A stretch of DNA of 64,000 nt from Agrobacterium salinitolerans. GTDB lineage: Bacteria; Pseudomonadota; Alphaproteobacteria; Rhizobiales; Rhizobiaceae. Under the pieces are notes generated by a model. It made no database searches, was not told the origin of the DNA, and was given only the letters and a program-made list of their open reading frames with translations. A program made the translations under genes and the position numbers. How positions within the stretch are numbered: position 1 is the first letter of the stretch; the number at the start of each line of letters is the position of its first letter. Positions 8,001-18,047 of this stretch are shown one piece after another. The stretch spans positions 62,001 to 126,000 of the forward strand of contig NZ_MRDH01000023.1 in assembly GCF_002008225.1 (NCBI RefSeq). The letters run 5' to 3'.

Positions 8001-9269
8001 TCAATCGAACTTGGCAAGAACATCGTTGGTCGTATCGATGATCTGCTCGGCGGCCTCTTCCGCCGTCAGCTGGCCATAGGCATATTCCTCAAGCGTATCG
8101 ATAAAGCCCGATCGGATTTCAGGATGTTCGTTGAAGGGCGAAACCACTGGTCCCGATGCCGCCATGACGATGGCGTTGGCGGCCCGCACTTCCGGCTCGC
8201 CCTTGCCCCCCAGACGCGCCGCCGCGGCCTTCGATGCGGGCAAACCGCGCGAGGTGCCGAGCGCATCGATGCCTTCCGGTTCGTTCAGCAGGCAGTTCAG
8301 GATTTGCGCAGCCGCTTCCGGGTTCTTCGAGTTTTTCGAGATCGAAAACACCATGGAAGGCTTGCGATAGACACCCTCTGTCACGGCATCGGCACGCTTC
8401 AGCATCGGTACCGGTTTCAGAACCTGCCCTTCCTTCAGGGGGTCGGCATATTTCGAATAGGTCGAATCCCATTCATAGGAGCCGGCGATGCGGCCTTCCG
8501 ACCAGGACGGCTTCTCATAGAGATTGACGTTACCGTCGGCCGCTTCCTCTTTCTGGGAGCGGATGGAACCGGTTTCGACCAACTTACCGACGAAGGAGAT
8601 GCCCTCTGCCAGTTCCTCGGGCGTCCAGGCCACGCGGTTGGTCTTGGGATCGACCAGATCCTTGCCGGTCTTCTGCACGACAGCCAGCGTCACCAACAGC
8701 TGGGCAGTCTCCTTCACGGCATTGAAGGTGTAATAGTCCTTGCCGAGCTTTTCCTTGATGGTCTTGGTTGCCGCAAAGAACTCGTCCCATGTCTTCGGAA
8801 TTTCAACACCGGCCTTTTCGAAGGTGGTGACGTTGAAGAAGAAGACGCGGCCGGTGGTGGAAACGGAAAGCCCCTGCAACACGCCGTTCATCGAACCGGC
8901 GTCCAGATCGCTCTCGGCCCATTGGGAAAGATCGAGCGGTTTCAGCTGGCGCAGATCGGCAAAACCCTCGCCGTTCTTGGAAAACAGCGGCAGCCATGGC
9001 CAGTTGACCTGAACGATATCGGCTTCCGTCTTGCCGGCCATCTGCGTGGTCAGCTTTTCCAGATAGCCGTCGAAGCCGGTAAATTCACCCTTGACTGTAT
9101 GGCCATATTTCTCACCGCAGGCGGCAATGGCCTTCTGGGTGGCGACATGGCGGCTTTCGCCGCCCCACCAGGACATTCGCAGTTCCGCAGCACCTGCCGC
9201 CGGAGCGGCTGCCATCGCCACATAGGCGGCGCCGGCGAGCATCGCCATCATTCTGGTCATCGTCTTCAT
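8001..9269 (-). CDS. togB: oligogalacturonide-binding protein of ABC transporter (TogB-like)
   Basis: 422 residues from the ATG at 9269, preceded by GAGGAGAA; the upstream extension is in the intergenic gap. A signal peptide covers about 1-28 (ending AAGAAE). The mature start, RMSWWGGESRHVATQKAI, and the segment VNWPWLPLFSKNGEGFADL are strongly reminiscent of TogB from pectinolytic enterobacteria (recalled, not searched). It is a family 1 extracellular solute-binding protein delivering oligogalacturonides to TogMN. Gene order M-N-A-B matches the classical tog operon. It is followed by GH28 and GH105 enzymes on the same strand. Confidence 0.85.
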   Translation of the reverse strand: MKTMTRMMAMLAGAAYVAMAAAPAAGAAELRMSWWGGESRHVATQKAIAACGEKYGHTVKGEFTGFDGYLEKLTTQMAGKTEADIVQVNWPWLPLFSKNGEGFADLRQLKPLDLSQWAESDLDAGSMNGVLQGLSVSTTGRVFFFNVTTFEKAGVEIPKTWDEFFAATKTIKEKLGKDYYTFNAVKETAQLLVTLAVVQKTGKDLVDPKTNRVAWTPEELAEGISFVGKLVETGSIRSQKEEAADGNVNLYEKPSWSEGRIAGSYEWDSTYSKYADPLKEGQVLKPVPMLKRADAVTEGVYRKPSMVFSISKNSKNPEAAAQILNCLLNEPEGIDALGTSRGLPASKAAAARLGGKGEPEVRAANAIVMAASGPVVSPFNEHPEIRSGFIDTLEEYAYGQLTAEEAAEQIIDTTNDVLAKFD

Positions 9270-9312
9270 TGTTCTTCTCCTCCTCGAAAAATCAGGCACG
9301 CCCGTTCCCTCC

Positions 9313-10413
9313 TCACAGCGAGACGTTGCGGCCATCGGCCTTGTCGAAAATATGCAGCTTCTCCGGGTCCGGCTTCAGCCGCAGGATGCCGTCGCGCCCA
9401 AGCGCCTCGAATTCCGCCGCACCCACAACACTCACCAGCTTCTGGCCGCCGAGATCGGCATGCAGATAGACCTCGTGGCCCATGAATTCCGCATTGGTGA
9501 GCTTCGCCTGCAGCGCCGGGCCATCGGTCGCCTCCGTCAATGACAGATGTTGCGGGCGGATGCCGATGACCGCATCCGCGGGTCTGGCCGATAGCCGCTG
9601 CTCCAGATGCGCGCCGATGGGCAGGCGCTGGCCGGCGATGACGAACTCCGCGCCCTCGATTGCCACATCCACCAGGTTCATTTCCGGCGTGCCGATGAAG
9701 CCGGCGACGAAAAGATTGGCGGGGTGGTTATAAAGCTCCTTCGGGGTCGCGACCTGCATGATGCGGCCGGCCTGCATGACGCAGATACGGTCGCCCATGG
9801 TCATGGCTTCCGTCTGGTCATGGGTGACGTAAATCACCGTCGAAGACAGGCCTTCCGCCTTCAACTGACGGTGCAGATCGGTGATGCGCACCCGCATGGA
9901 GGCACGCAGCTTGGCGTCAAGATTGGACAGAGGCTCGTCGAACAGGAACACGCCGGGCTTCTTGATGAGCGCGCGGCCCAGCGCCACACGCTGCGCCTGC
10001 CCGCCGGAAAGCTGTTTAGGCAGACGGTCTAGCAGCGGCTCGATTTCGAGAATGCGCGCGACATTGTCGATTGCCTTTTCGATTTCGGGTTTTGCGACAC
10101 CGGCGATCTTCAGGCCGAAGGCGAGATTGCCGCGCACCTTCATATGCGGATAAAGCGCATAATTCTGAAACACCATGGCGATGGAGCGCTTGCCGGGCGG
10201 CAGGTCGTTGACACGCTGGTCGCCGATCAGGATTTCGCCGCCGGTGATTTCCTCCAACCCCGCCACCATACGCAGCGTCGTGGATTTGGCGCAGCCGGAA
10301 GGGCCGACGAATACCATAAACTCACCATCCTCGACATCGAGATCGATGCCGTGCACCGCCTTGAAACTGCCGCCATAGACTTTTTCGAGATTTTTAAGTT
10401 GAACGCTTGCCAT
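9313..10413 (-). CDS. togA: ABC transporter ATPase, MalK/UgpC type (TogA-like)
   Basis: 366 residues. The nucleotide-binding domain has Walker A GPSGCAKST, signature LSGGQAQR, Walker B FLFDEP and H-loop VTHD. A C-terminal TOBE/OB regulatory domain spans about 245-360. It energises the TogMN permease. The Walker A sequence has Ala where the canonical motif has Gly before the Lys (codon GCC). The key Lys-Ser-Thr is kept, so activity is likely. It begins 2 bp after the togN stop and ends 43 bp before togB. Confidence 0.88.
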   Translation of the reverse strand: MASVQLKNLEKVYGGSFKAVHGIDLDVEDGEFMVFVGPSGCAKSTTLRMVAGLEEITGGEILIGDQRVNDLPPGKRSIAMVFQNYALYPHMKVRGNLAFGLKIAGVAKPEIEKAIDNVARILEIEPLLDRLPKQLSGGQAQRVALGRALIKKPGVFLFDEPLSNLDAKLRASMRVRITDLHRQLKAEGLSSTVIYVTHDQTEAMTMGDRICVMQAGRIMQVATPKELYNHPANLFVAGFIGTPEMNLVDVAIEGAEFVIAGQRLPIGAHLEQRLSARPADAVIGIRPQHLSLTEATDGPALQAKLTNAEFMGHEVYLHADLGGQKLVSVVGAAEFEALGRDGILRLKPDPEKLHIFDKADGRNVSL

Positions 10414-10415
10414 TT

Positions 10416-11300
10416 TCAGCCCTTGACCCCGCCAGACGAGATCCCTTCAATGAAATACCGTTGCGCCGCGAAGAACACGATCAGCGCAGGTGCGATCGTC
10501 AGCACCGACATCGCCAGGATGCGGTTCCATTCGAAGGCTTCGGTGGTGTCGATGGAGAGTTTGAGCGCAAGGCTCACCGGATATTTGTCGACCGAGGACA
10601 GGTAGATCAGCGGTCCGAGGAAATCGTTCATCGTCCACATGAACTGGAACAGGCAGACCGAAATCAGCGCCGGCGCCAGCATCGGCACGACGATGTAAAT
10701 CAGCGTCTGCAAGCTGTTGGCGCCATCCACCCGGGCGGCCTCTTCCATATCCGATGGCAGCGAGCGCAGGAACTGCACCAGCATGAAGACGAAGAAGGCA
10801 TCACCAGCGAGCGCGGACGGCACCCAGAGCGGCAGGAAGCTGTCCAGCCAGCCGAGATCGCGGAACAGGATATATTGCGGAATGCGGGTGACGACATTCG
10901 GCAAAAGCAGGATGGCGATGACCGAGCCGAACAGGATCTTCTTCAGCGGAAAATCGAAGCGGGCAAAGGCATAGGCCGCCATGGTGCAGGAAATCGCCGT
11001 GCCGATGACCTTCGGCAGGATGATCAGGAAAGAATTCCAGAAGAACCGGCCGAACGTATAAGGCGTCGAGGTTTCCCAGCCGCGGACATAGCCGTCCAGT
11101 GTCGGGTTTTCCGGGATGAAACCGGCACCGGAGAAGATTTCCGAATTGGTCTTGAAGCTTGCGCCCACCAGCCAGATCAGCGGGTAGAGCATGACGAGGC
11201 CGACCGCGAAGAGAAGCACGTAGCGCACCGAGGTGGAGACGAGCCTCAGCCGCGCCCGGCGGGCCGCCTGCATGTCGTTGAGGATTGCGATATCGGTCAT
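10416..11300 (-). CDS. togN: ABC transporter permease (TogN-like)
   Basis: 294 residues of the MalG type: a helix at about 25-45, five further helices, and the EAA loop AARVDGANSLQTLIYIVVPMLAPAL-like segment at about 185-215 (EEAARVDGANSLQ). The C-terminus ends IEGISSGGVKG, typical of MalG-like subunits. It forms the membrane channel with TogM. It is 4 bp downstream of togM and 2 bp upstream of togA, inside one operon. Confidence 0.87.
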   Translation of the reverse strand: MTDIAILNDMQAARRARLRLVSTSVRYVLLFAVGLVMLYPLIWLVGASFKTNSEIFSGAGFIPENPTLDGYVRGWETSTPYTFGRFFWNSFLIILPKVIGTAISCTMAAYAFARFDFPLKKILFGSVIAILLLPNVVTRIPQYILFRDLGWLDSFLPLWVPSALAGDAFFVFMLVQFLRSLPSDMEEAARVDGANSLQTLIYIVVPMLAPALISVCLFQFMWTMNDFLGPLIYLSSVDKYPVSLALKLSIDTTEAFEWNRILAMSVLTIAPALIVFFAAQRYFIEGISSGGVKG

Positions 11301-11304
11301 GGCA

Positions 11305-12186
11305 TCAATTCCGCTTGTCGCCGGCGTAATAGACCCACTTCTTCGAAGACCAGAAGGCCACGAGGGTCAGCACGGTGATGATGGTGAAAAGCACCCAGGC
11401 AATGGCGGAGGCATAACCCATGTTGAACTTCTTGAAGGCCTCGTCATAGATGTAGAGAGGCAACAGGTAAGTGGACTTCAGCGGCCCGCCCTGGGTGATG
11501 ATGTAAGGTCCGTTGAACTCCTGGAACGCCTGCACCATCTGCATGATGAGGTTGAAGAAGATCACGGGTGTCAAAAGCGGCAGCGTGATGAAGAAGAAGG
11601 TTCTCACCTTGCCGGCCCCATCGATGGCGGCCGCTTCATAAATCGACTTGTCAATGGATTGCAGGGCCGCGAGAAAGATCACCATCGCCGAACCGAATTG
11701 CCAGCAACGCAGCAGCGTGATGGTGAAAAGGGCGTTGCCAGGATCGCCGAACCAGTCCACCGGCGACAGGCCGACGGCGGCCAGCGCCATATTGGCAAGC
11801 CCCTCGCTCGCGAAGATATAGCGCCACAGCACCGCAATCGCGATTGAACCGCCAAGGATGGACGGCACATAAAAGGCAGTGCGGAAGAAGTTGATGAATT
11901 GCAGCTTGTAATTGAGGATCGCAGCAATGAAGAGGGCAAAGGCAAGCTTCAGCGGCACCGTCAGGAACACGTAGAACAGGGTGACGTTCAGCGATTTCAT
12001 AAACGTGCGGTCGCGGGTGAAAAGCCGCTCATAATTGGCAAGGCCCGCCCATGTGGGATCGCTCATTAGATCGTAACGGGTGAAGCTGAGATAGAGCGAG
12101 CCGAGGAACGGGATGGCCGTGAAGACCAAAAGCCCGACGATATAAGGCGTCAGATATCCCAGCCCGAGGAAACGCTGAGATTTCAT
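11305..12186 (-). CDS. togM: ABC transporter permease (TogM-like)
   Basis: 293 residues of the MalF type, with six membrane helices (first about 10-30, LTPYIVGLLVFTAIPFLGSLYLS) and the EAA loop YEAAAIDGAGKVRTFFFI around 190-207. The ATG is preceded by GGAGGAGC. As the first gene of the tog-GH28-GH105 operon it faces a divergent AraC-family regulator across a 212-bp promoter region. Confidence 0.87.
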   Translation of the reverse strand: MKSQRFLGLGYLTPYIVGLLVFTAIPFLGSLYLSFTRYDLMSDPTWAGLANYERLFTRDRTFMKSLNVTLFYVFLTVPLKLAFALFIAAILNYKLQFINFFRTAFYVPSILGGSIAIAVLWRYIFASEGLANMALAAVGLSPVDWFGDPGNALFTITLLRCWQFGSAMVIFLAALQSIDKSIYEAAAIDGAGKVRTFFFITLPLLTPVIFFNLIMQMVQAFQEFNGPYIITQGGPLKSTYLLPLYIYDEAFKKFNMGYASAIAWVLFTIITVLTLVAFWSSKKWVYYAGDKRN

Positions 12187-12226
12187 AATGCTCCTCCCCG
12201 CGTCCCGACGGAACGCGAATGACAGA

Positions 12227-12242
12227 ATACAATTTCGTACAA
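12227..12242. promoter_or_regulatory. candidate operator in the togM/araC divergent promoter
   Basis: Read on the minus strand the site is TTGTACGAAATTGTAT, two TTGTA half-sites. The octamer TTGTACGA recurs at 18048 (kduI/udh promoter) and at 28349 (another sugar ABC/AraC divergent promoter). This suggests a shared regulator, possibly the FadR-type protein encoded at 19039. Confidence 0.35.
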
Positions 12243-12398
12243 GTGATTCTCCCGGAACGGCCGGCGGCGGGCGCGTGATGGCGCAGTTTCTCGCCGCGAC
12301 CGATCTCCTCCCTCATTGATACGGCGCATAAAAGTAATTTATGCGGTGACAAAACCAAATTTCCGCGCCAAGGTGAATTAACAAAGACGAGGAAAAAG

Positions 12399-13325
12399 AT
12401 GGACGAAATCGAAGGTGGCATACTCTCGTCCGTTCCGCCTGCGGCGCTCAACCTCAACCTGACGCGCGCCACGATCAAGATGGAGCATTCGCGCACCTGG
12501 CAAATCGACAAATCCAATCCGGTCGACGATCTGATCATTTGTCTGGAAGGGTGCGGACACTATCTTATCGATGGCGAGGCGCGGATGCTGGAACCGGGTG
12601 ACGCGATGCTGATTTTTCGGGGTCAGCGTTTTATCGGCTGGAACGAGCAGGCCGTCACCTATCGCGGGGTGGCGCAGCATTTCACGCTGGATATTTACGG
12701 CCGCCACAACCTGATCGCGCAGATGGACCTGAAACCGAAAGTGAAGCTGAGCCGCTGGCCGCTTTTGGAACCGCTGGTGCGCCACTACCGGCAGAGCGCC
12801 CCACCCTCCTCCGTCACGCTTGGCCAGCACCATCTTTTCATGGTGCTTCTCATCGCCTTCATCGACGACGCCTTCCTCGGATGGATCGACCGCCCGAGTT
12901 TCCAGCCGGAGGGGACGGAAGGCCTCGATCTTGCGGTGATGAAGGCGATCACCATGATTTCGGCCAATCCGCTCGACCCTGATATTGCCGGCAGGGCGAC
13001 CGAGGCGGCTCCCTATAATCGCGATTATTTCTTGCGGGAATTCCAGAAGCGGGTCGGTCGGACGCCGCGCAAATATCAGGAGTTCAAGCGCATGGAACGC
13101 GCCATGCATTTTCTTGAGGCGGGTCTTTCGGTTTCGGCAGCGGCCGCCGAGGTGGGTTACGGCGACCCCTATTATTTTTCACGCATGTTCAAACGCACGC
13201 TGGGCTTAAGTCCGCGCGACCATATGAACCGGATACGCCGCAGCCGGCACGGCAATCTCATGGCCTTTGACGAACACGAACAGCAAAGGCTGCTTGCCGA
13301 TGAAATGGAAAAGGCCCCGACATAG
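12399..13325 (+). CDS. AraC-family regulator of pectin uptake genes
   Basis: 308 residues; the ATG follows GAGGAAAA. The N-terminal AraC-type cupin sensor (about 15-110) includes CGHYLIDGEARMLEPGDAMLI. The C-terminal double helix-turn-helix (about 190-290) includes SVSAAAAEVGYGDPYYFSR and the LGLSPRDHMNRIR end. It diverges from togM and is a likely activator of the tog-GH28-GH105 operon in response to galacturonate or oligogalacturonides. The inducer is inferred from context. The stop codon lies inside a strong hairpin. Confidence 0.88.
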   Translation: MDEIEGGILSSVPPAALNLNLTRATIKMEHSRTWQIDKSNPVDDLIICLEGCGHYLIDGEARMLEPGDAMLIFRGQRFIGWNEQAVTYRGVAQHFTLDIYGRHNLIAQMDLKPKVKLSRWPLLEPLVRHYRQSAPPSSVTLGQHHLFMVLLIAFIDDAFLGWIDRPSFQPEGTEGLDLAVMKAITMISANPLDPDIAGRATEAAPYNRDYFLREFQKRVGRTPRKYQEFKRMERAMHFLEAGLSVSAAAAEVGYGDPYYFSRMFKRTLGLSPRDHMNRIRRSRHGNLMAFDEHEQQRLLADEMEKAPT

Positions 13326-13334
13326 CGGGGCCTT
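13311..13334 (-). terminator. bidirectional hairpin between araC and gli
   Basis: A 9-bp stem aaggccccg / cggggcctt with a 6-nt loop. On the minus strand it is followed by TTTTCC, so it mainly terminates the kduI-gli transcript. It also overlaps the AraC stop codon on the plus strand. Confidence 0.6.
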
Positions 13335-13366
13335 GTAACGGAAGAGTATGATTGTCCCGAATTGAC

Positions 13367-14245
13367 CTATGCCGCCTTGAATGGAGGCAGCTTGAACAGC
13401 GCTTCCGGGTTTTCCACCAGCGCCCGATGGCGCGCCGCTTCATCCGGCAGCCAGCCGAGTATGAGTTCCGCAAGGCGTGCATCGTCGGGATAGGCGGCCG
13501 TCTCGCGAATGGAATTATGCGGCCAGTTGGTGCCCCACACGATTCGTTCCGGCGCATGGGCGGCGACAACGCGCGAAAAGGCGGCGACGTCCTCATAGGG
13601 CCAGTTCTCACGCGAACTTTCATAAACGCCGGCGAACTTGAACCAGAGATTGCCGCGGTCGATGAGTTTCAAAAGCGCCGCCATTTCCGGGCCATCGGTT
13701 TTGATGCCCTTAAAGAACTTGCCGTGGTGATCGAACACCCACCGCGAGCGGATGTTCTGAAGACGCGGCAGGTGATCGAGCAGCGTATTGCCGTCGAATT
13801 GCACCGCCACCATCCAGTCGGCCGCATGCGCGCGCTCGTCCACAGCTTCGAGCTCGGACAGGTTTACCGCACCGCCCGGCAGGTCCATGATGCGCGCCCC
13901 GACCGCGCCGCTGGCGGTAAGCTTTTCCATGTCCTTTTCGGTCGTCGTCGCATCGATGATGACCACGGCGCGGGCTGCCTCACCCATCTCTGCGACGCAG
14001 GCGAGCGTGTTGCCATTATCGCGCTGATGGGCGTTGCCCTGCGTGATGATGACCCGGTCTATCCCGAGCCATTGCATGAGGCGACGATAATCCTCCGGCC
14101 CCGGCAGAGCGCCCGGAGGCAAGCCAGGGCCACCCGGCAAGGCAGGATAGTGGGGCAGGTACATGTGCATCTGCGTATCGACCGCGCCTCTCGGAAAGGC
14201 AGGATTCGGCGCTGCGCCGCTCAGTTTTCTGACGAGTTCGCTCAT
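13367..14245 (-). CDS. gli: D-galactarolactone isomerase (amidohydrolase superfamily)
   Basis: 292 residues of the COG3618/LigI-like amidohydrolase family. It has the H-x-H motif in DTQMHMYLP near residue 26, a central VFDHHGK motif and a C-terminal VWGTNWPHN. In the oxidative galacturonate pathway Gli converts D-galactaro-1,5-lactone (the Udh product) to the 1,4-lactone used by Gci. The gene overlaps gci by 4 bp, and from memory A. tumefaciens C58 has the same pair as Atu3138/Atu3139. Most relatives have Asp in the WGTDWPH position; here the codon is AAC (Asn). This fits a family that works without a catalytic metal, but should be checked. Confidence 0.85.
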   Translation of the reverse strand: MSELVRKLSGAAPNPAFPRGAVDTQMHMYLPHYPALPGGPGLPPGALPGPEDYRRLMQWLGIDRVIITQGNAHQRDNGNTLACVAEMGEAARAVVIIDATTTEKDMEKLTASGAVGARIMDLPGGAVNLSELEAVDERAHAADWMVAVQFDGNTLLDHLPRLQNIRSRWVFDHHGKFFKGIKTDGPEMAALLKLIDRGNLWFKFAGVYESSRENWPYEDVAAFSRVVAAHAPERIVWGTNWPHNSIRETAAYPDDARLAELILGWLPDEAARHRALVENPEALFKLPPFKAA

Positions 14246-15378
14246 GGGTCTGGCATCCTGAATTCGGTCAACGCGTCGCGGTTGATCTCGATGCCGAGAC
14301 CGGGACCATCGGGAATGGCGACAATGCCGTTCACCGCCTCGAGAGGCTTTTGCAGCACGGTCTGGCGGAACGGATTATGGGTGCGGTCAAATTCCATGAT
14401 TGGCTCAATGGGATTGACCCGCACCGGATCGGGCGTCATCGCCGCCATGAATTGCAGTGCGGCGGCAATCTGCACGCCGGTGCCCCAGACATGCGGCACG
14501 ATGCGCACGCCGTGCAGCGTGGCGAGCGTCGCGATCTTCTGCGTTTCGGAAAATCCGCCGCAGCCGCAGAGGTCGGGCTGGAGAATATCCACCGCACCAG
14601 CGGAAAGCGCCTGCCACATGCCATATCGCCCATGCCAGGTCTCACCGCCTGCAACCGGGATCGGTTGGCCGGCCCGCACCCGGGCATAGGCATCAAGCTG
14701 TTCGGGGACAACCGGCTCCTCGAACCAGTCGATGCCATAGTCGGCGGCACGGTTGCCGAGCGTGATGGCTTCGGTGACGGTATAGCCGTGATTGGCGTCG
14801 ATCATCAGCCGCATATCCGGCCCGATCGCCTCGCGCACGGCGGCGATGACGCGAAGGTCTTCCTCGATGCCGAAGCCGATCTTTATCTTGCAGGCGTGAA
14901 AACCCTCTGCCCGCCGCTGCGCCATTTCGGAGGCGTTGTCGGAGACGCGGTCGACGCCATCGCGCTTGAAGCTGCCGGTCGCGTAGGCCTTCACGCTTTC
15001 GCGCCAGCGCCCGCCAAGCAGCATCGAGATTGAAGTGCCATAGTGCTTGCCCTTGATATCCCAGAGCGCGATATCGATGCCCGACAATGCCGTGAGGCTG
15101 AGGCCGCGCTGGCCCTGATCACGCAGGGCATTATAAAGCACGGCCCAGATCTTTTCGGTCTGGCGCGGATCCTGGCCGATGAGCCAGCCGGAATAGGCCT
15201 GAACCACGGCCGCGTTGGGCCTCGCCGGACCGAGGCATTCGCCCCAGCCGACGGTCCCGTCGTCGCATTCGATTTCCACCAGAACATGGGCCCGCCGGTC
15301 GAAACGCATGGAGGCGCTTTCGAACGGCGTGTCCAGACGATGTTCAAGCAGATGCGTCCGCACCGCTGTGATTTTCAT
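14242..15378 (-). CDS. gci: D-galactarolactone cycloisomerase (enolase superfamily)
   Basis: 378 residues. The capping domain (about 1-130) is followed by a mandelate-racemase-type barrel with KIKIG (catalytic Lys pair near 165), metal ligands in MLIDANHGY, WFEEPV and AGGETW, and VPHVWGTG near the C-terminus. The enzyme opens D-galactaro-1,4-lactone to 3-deoxy-2-keto-hexarate. The sequence matches my recollection of C58 Gci (Atu3139) almost residue for residue. It overlaps gli by 4 bp and follows kdgD by 24 bp. Confidence 0.93.
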   Translation of the reverse strand: MKITAVRTHLLEHRLDTPFESASMRFDRRAHVLVEIECDDGTVGWGECLGPARPNAAVVQAYSGWLIGQDPRQTEKIWAVLYNALRDQGQRGLSLTALSGIDIALWDIKGKHYGTSISMLLGGRWRESVKAYATGSFKRDGVDRVSDNASEMAQRRAEGFHACKIKIGFGIEEDLRVIAAVREAIGPDMRLMIDANHGYTVTEAITLGNRAADYGIDWFEEPVVPEQLDAYARVRAGQPIPVAGGETWHGRYGMWQALSAGAVDILQPDLCGCGGFSETQKIATLATLHGVRIVPHVWGTGVQIAAALQFMAAMTPDPVRVNPIEPIMEFDRTHNPFRQTVLQKPLEAVNGIVAIPDGPGLGIEINRDALTEFRMPDP

Positions 15379-15402
15379 CGCTCCCCTCCCGTCATTCCGT
15401 CC

Positions 15403-16335
<933 letters not shown>

Positions 16336-16381
16336 TCACTGACTGAACGTCACCTAAGCTGCTCGCCATAGATTTGTCAAC

Positions 16382-16410
16382 AATTCATCATACAAGTTAT
16401 ATGATGAATT
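16382..16410. promoter_or_regulatory. dyad operator between kduD and kdgD
   Basis: aattcatcat and atgatgaatt are perfect inverted arms around a 9-nt AT-rich spacer. The centre contains ATACAAG and TATATGAT, resembling FadR-subfamily operators (TTGTATGA half-sites). It lies upstream of kdgD-gci-gli, so this part of the pathway may have its own promoter under the FadR regulator at 19039. Confidence 0.5.
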
Positions 16411-16427
16411 TTGAAAACTGGCGCGGA

Positions 16428-17171
16428 TCAGCGCGCCAGCCAGCCACCATCGACATTCAGAATGGCGCCATGCACATAGTCCGCCGCCGCAGATGACAGA
16501 AAAACCGCCGCCCCGGCGATGTCTTGAGAATGCCCCCAGCGCCCTGCCGGGATGCGCTCCAGAATAGCCTTGTTGCGGGCTGCATCGGCGCGTAGCGCCT
16601 CGGTATTGTTGGTTTCGATGTAGCCGGGCGCAATGGCGTTCACATTGATGCCCTTTGCCGCCCACTCATTGGCCAGAAGCTTGGTGAGACCGGCGACACC
16701 ATGCTTCGCCGCCGTATAGGACGGCACGCGAATACCGCCCTGAAAGGAAAGGAGCGAAGCGATATTGACCACCTTGCCGGACCGGCCTTTCGCCAGCAGC
16801 TCTTTCGCAAAAGCCTGGGTGGTGAAAAACAGCGCCTTGAGATTGACGTCCATCACCTCGTCCCAGTCGAGTTCGGAGAACTCGACTGAATCGGCACGGC
16901 GAATGATACCGGCATTGTTGACGAGAATATCGAAACCGGCGCCGGCAAAACTGTCCTTCGCCGCCAGCGGATCGGCAAAATCGATGGACAATGCGCTGGC
17001 CTTGCCGCCGTCACTGGCGATCATCTCCAGCGTTTCATCCGGCGCGCGGCGGGCGGCGCAGACCACCTCCGCACCGGCCGCGGCGAGCCCAACCGCAATC
17101 GCCTGGCCAAGCCCCGTATTCGCGCCGGTGACGAGCGCCTTACGCCCCTGAAGCGAAAAGGGATTCTTCAT
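16428..17171 (-). CDS. kduD: 2-deoxy-D-gluconate/2-dehydro-3-deoxygluconate 5-dehydrogenase (SDR)
   Basis: 247-residue classical short-chain dehydrogenase with TGANTGLG at 15-22, NNAG at 85-88, Ser139, and the YxxxK pair Tyr152/Lys156. KduD reduces 3-deoxy-D-glycero-2,5-hexodiulosonate (the KduI product) to 2-keto-3-deoxygluconate. It overlaps kduI by 4 bp, supporting the KduI-KduD pairing over other SDR functions. KDG kinase and aldolase must be encoded elsewhere. Confidence 0.9.
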   Translation of the reverse strand: MKNPFSLQGRKALVTGANTGLGQAIAVGLAAAGAEVVCAARRAPDETLEMIASDGGKASALSIDFADPLAAKDSFAGAGFDILVNNAGIIRRADSVEFSELDWDEVMDVNLKALFFTTQAFAKELLAKGRSGKVVNIASLLSFQGGIRVPSYTAAKHGVAGLTKLLANEWAAKGINVNAIAPGYIETNNTEALRADAARNKAILERIPAGRWGHSQDIAGAAVFLSSAAADYVHGAILNVDGGWLAR

Positions 17172-18001
17172 TTCAGGTCTCCCGGCTGAATGAAGTCCAT
17201 GTCGGTGTAATCGACATTGTCGCCCGCCATGGCCCAGATGAAGGTGTAAGAACCGATGCCGGCGCCGGAATGGATGGACCAGGGCGGGGAAATCGCGCCC
17301 TCTTCATTCGAAATGAACAGATGCCGGGTCTCCTGCGGCTCACCCATCAGATGCAGCACGCGGGACTTCTCATCCATGCCGAAATAGAGATAGGCCTCCA
17401 TGCGACGGTCATGAATATGCGAGGGAACGGTGTTCCAGACGGAACCGTCCTCCAGCGTCGTATAACCCAGCACCAGCTGGCAGCTTTCCATGACCAGCGG
17501 ATGGATGAACTGGTTGATGGTGCGCTTGTTGGAGGTTTCGGTCGCGCCGAGCTTGACCTCTTTGCTGCTGGCCAGCGTCACGAGCTTCGCCGGCAGGCTG
17601 CGATGCGCCGGGCAGGAGGTGATGTAGAATCGCCCTGCCCCGTCAAAGGTCACCGCGCCGCTGCCTGCACCGAGATAAAGCACGTCACCGCGATTAAGGG
17701 TGTAGATCTCGCTGCCGGCGCTGACCGTTCCGGTCTCGCCGATATTGACGATGCCCATCTCGCGCCGGTCGAGGAAGGACGGTGTTTTGGTTTCTTCCAC
17801 CTTGTCCAGCGTCAGCGGCGCACCGTTCGGCACAGCACCGCCCATCACGAAGCGGTCATAATGGGTATAGATCAGCCTGATTTCGCCGGAACGGAACATG
17901 TCGTTGGCGAGGAAATGCCGACGGAGCCCTTCGGTATCCAGCGTTTTTGCATATTCCGGGTTCACGGCCTGCCTTGTTTCAACGGTCAACATCAAACTCA
18001 T
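17168..18001 (-). CDS. kduI: 5-keto-4-deoxyuronate isomerase
   Basis: 277 residues, full length for KduI, a zinc-binding cupin. PSHIHDRRMEAYLYF near 195 supplies two His and the Glu ligand, and the later His in WSIHSGAG completes the site. It isomerises 5-keto-4-deoxyuronate to 2,5-diketo-3-deoxygluconate in breakdown of unsaturated pectin units. It is the first gene of the kduI-kduD-kdgD-gci-gli cluster and diverges from udh across a 130-bp promoter with an operator-like palindrome. Confidence 0.94.
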   Translation of the reverse strand: MSLMLTVETRQAVNPEYAKTLDTEGLRRHFLANDMFRSGEIRLIYTHYDRFVMGGAVPNGAPLTLDKVEETKTPSFLDRREMGIVNIGETGTVSAGSEIYTLNRGDVLYLGAGSGAVTFDGAGRFYITSCPAHRSLPAKLVTLASSKEVKLGATETSNKRTINQFIHPLVMESCQLVLGYTTLEDGSVWNTVPSHIHDRRMEAYLYFGMDEKSRVLHLMGEPQETRHLFISNEEGAISPPWSIHSGAGIGSYTFIWAMAGDNVDYTDMDFIQPGDLK

Positions 18002-18047
18002 CCCTCATGATTGTTGCGTATAGCACATAATATATGTTATCCGCTTT

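Noticed and set aside
7929-9485. Plus-strand frame of over 500 codons opposite togB
   Set aside because: The minus strand encodes a complete solute-binding protein with signal peptide; the antisense product is Arg/His-rich with no recognisable fold.
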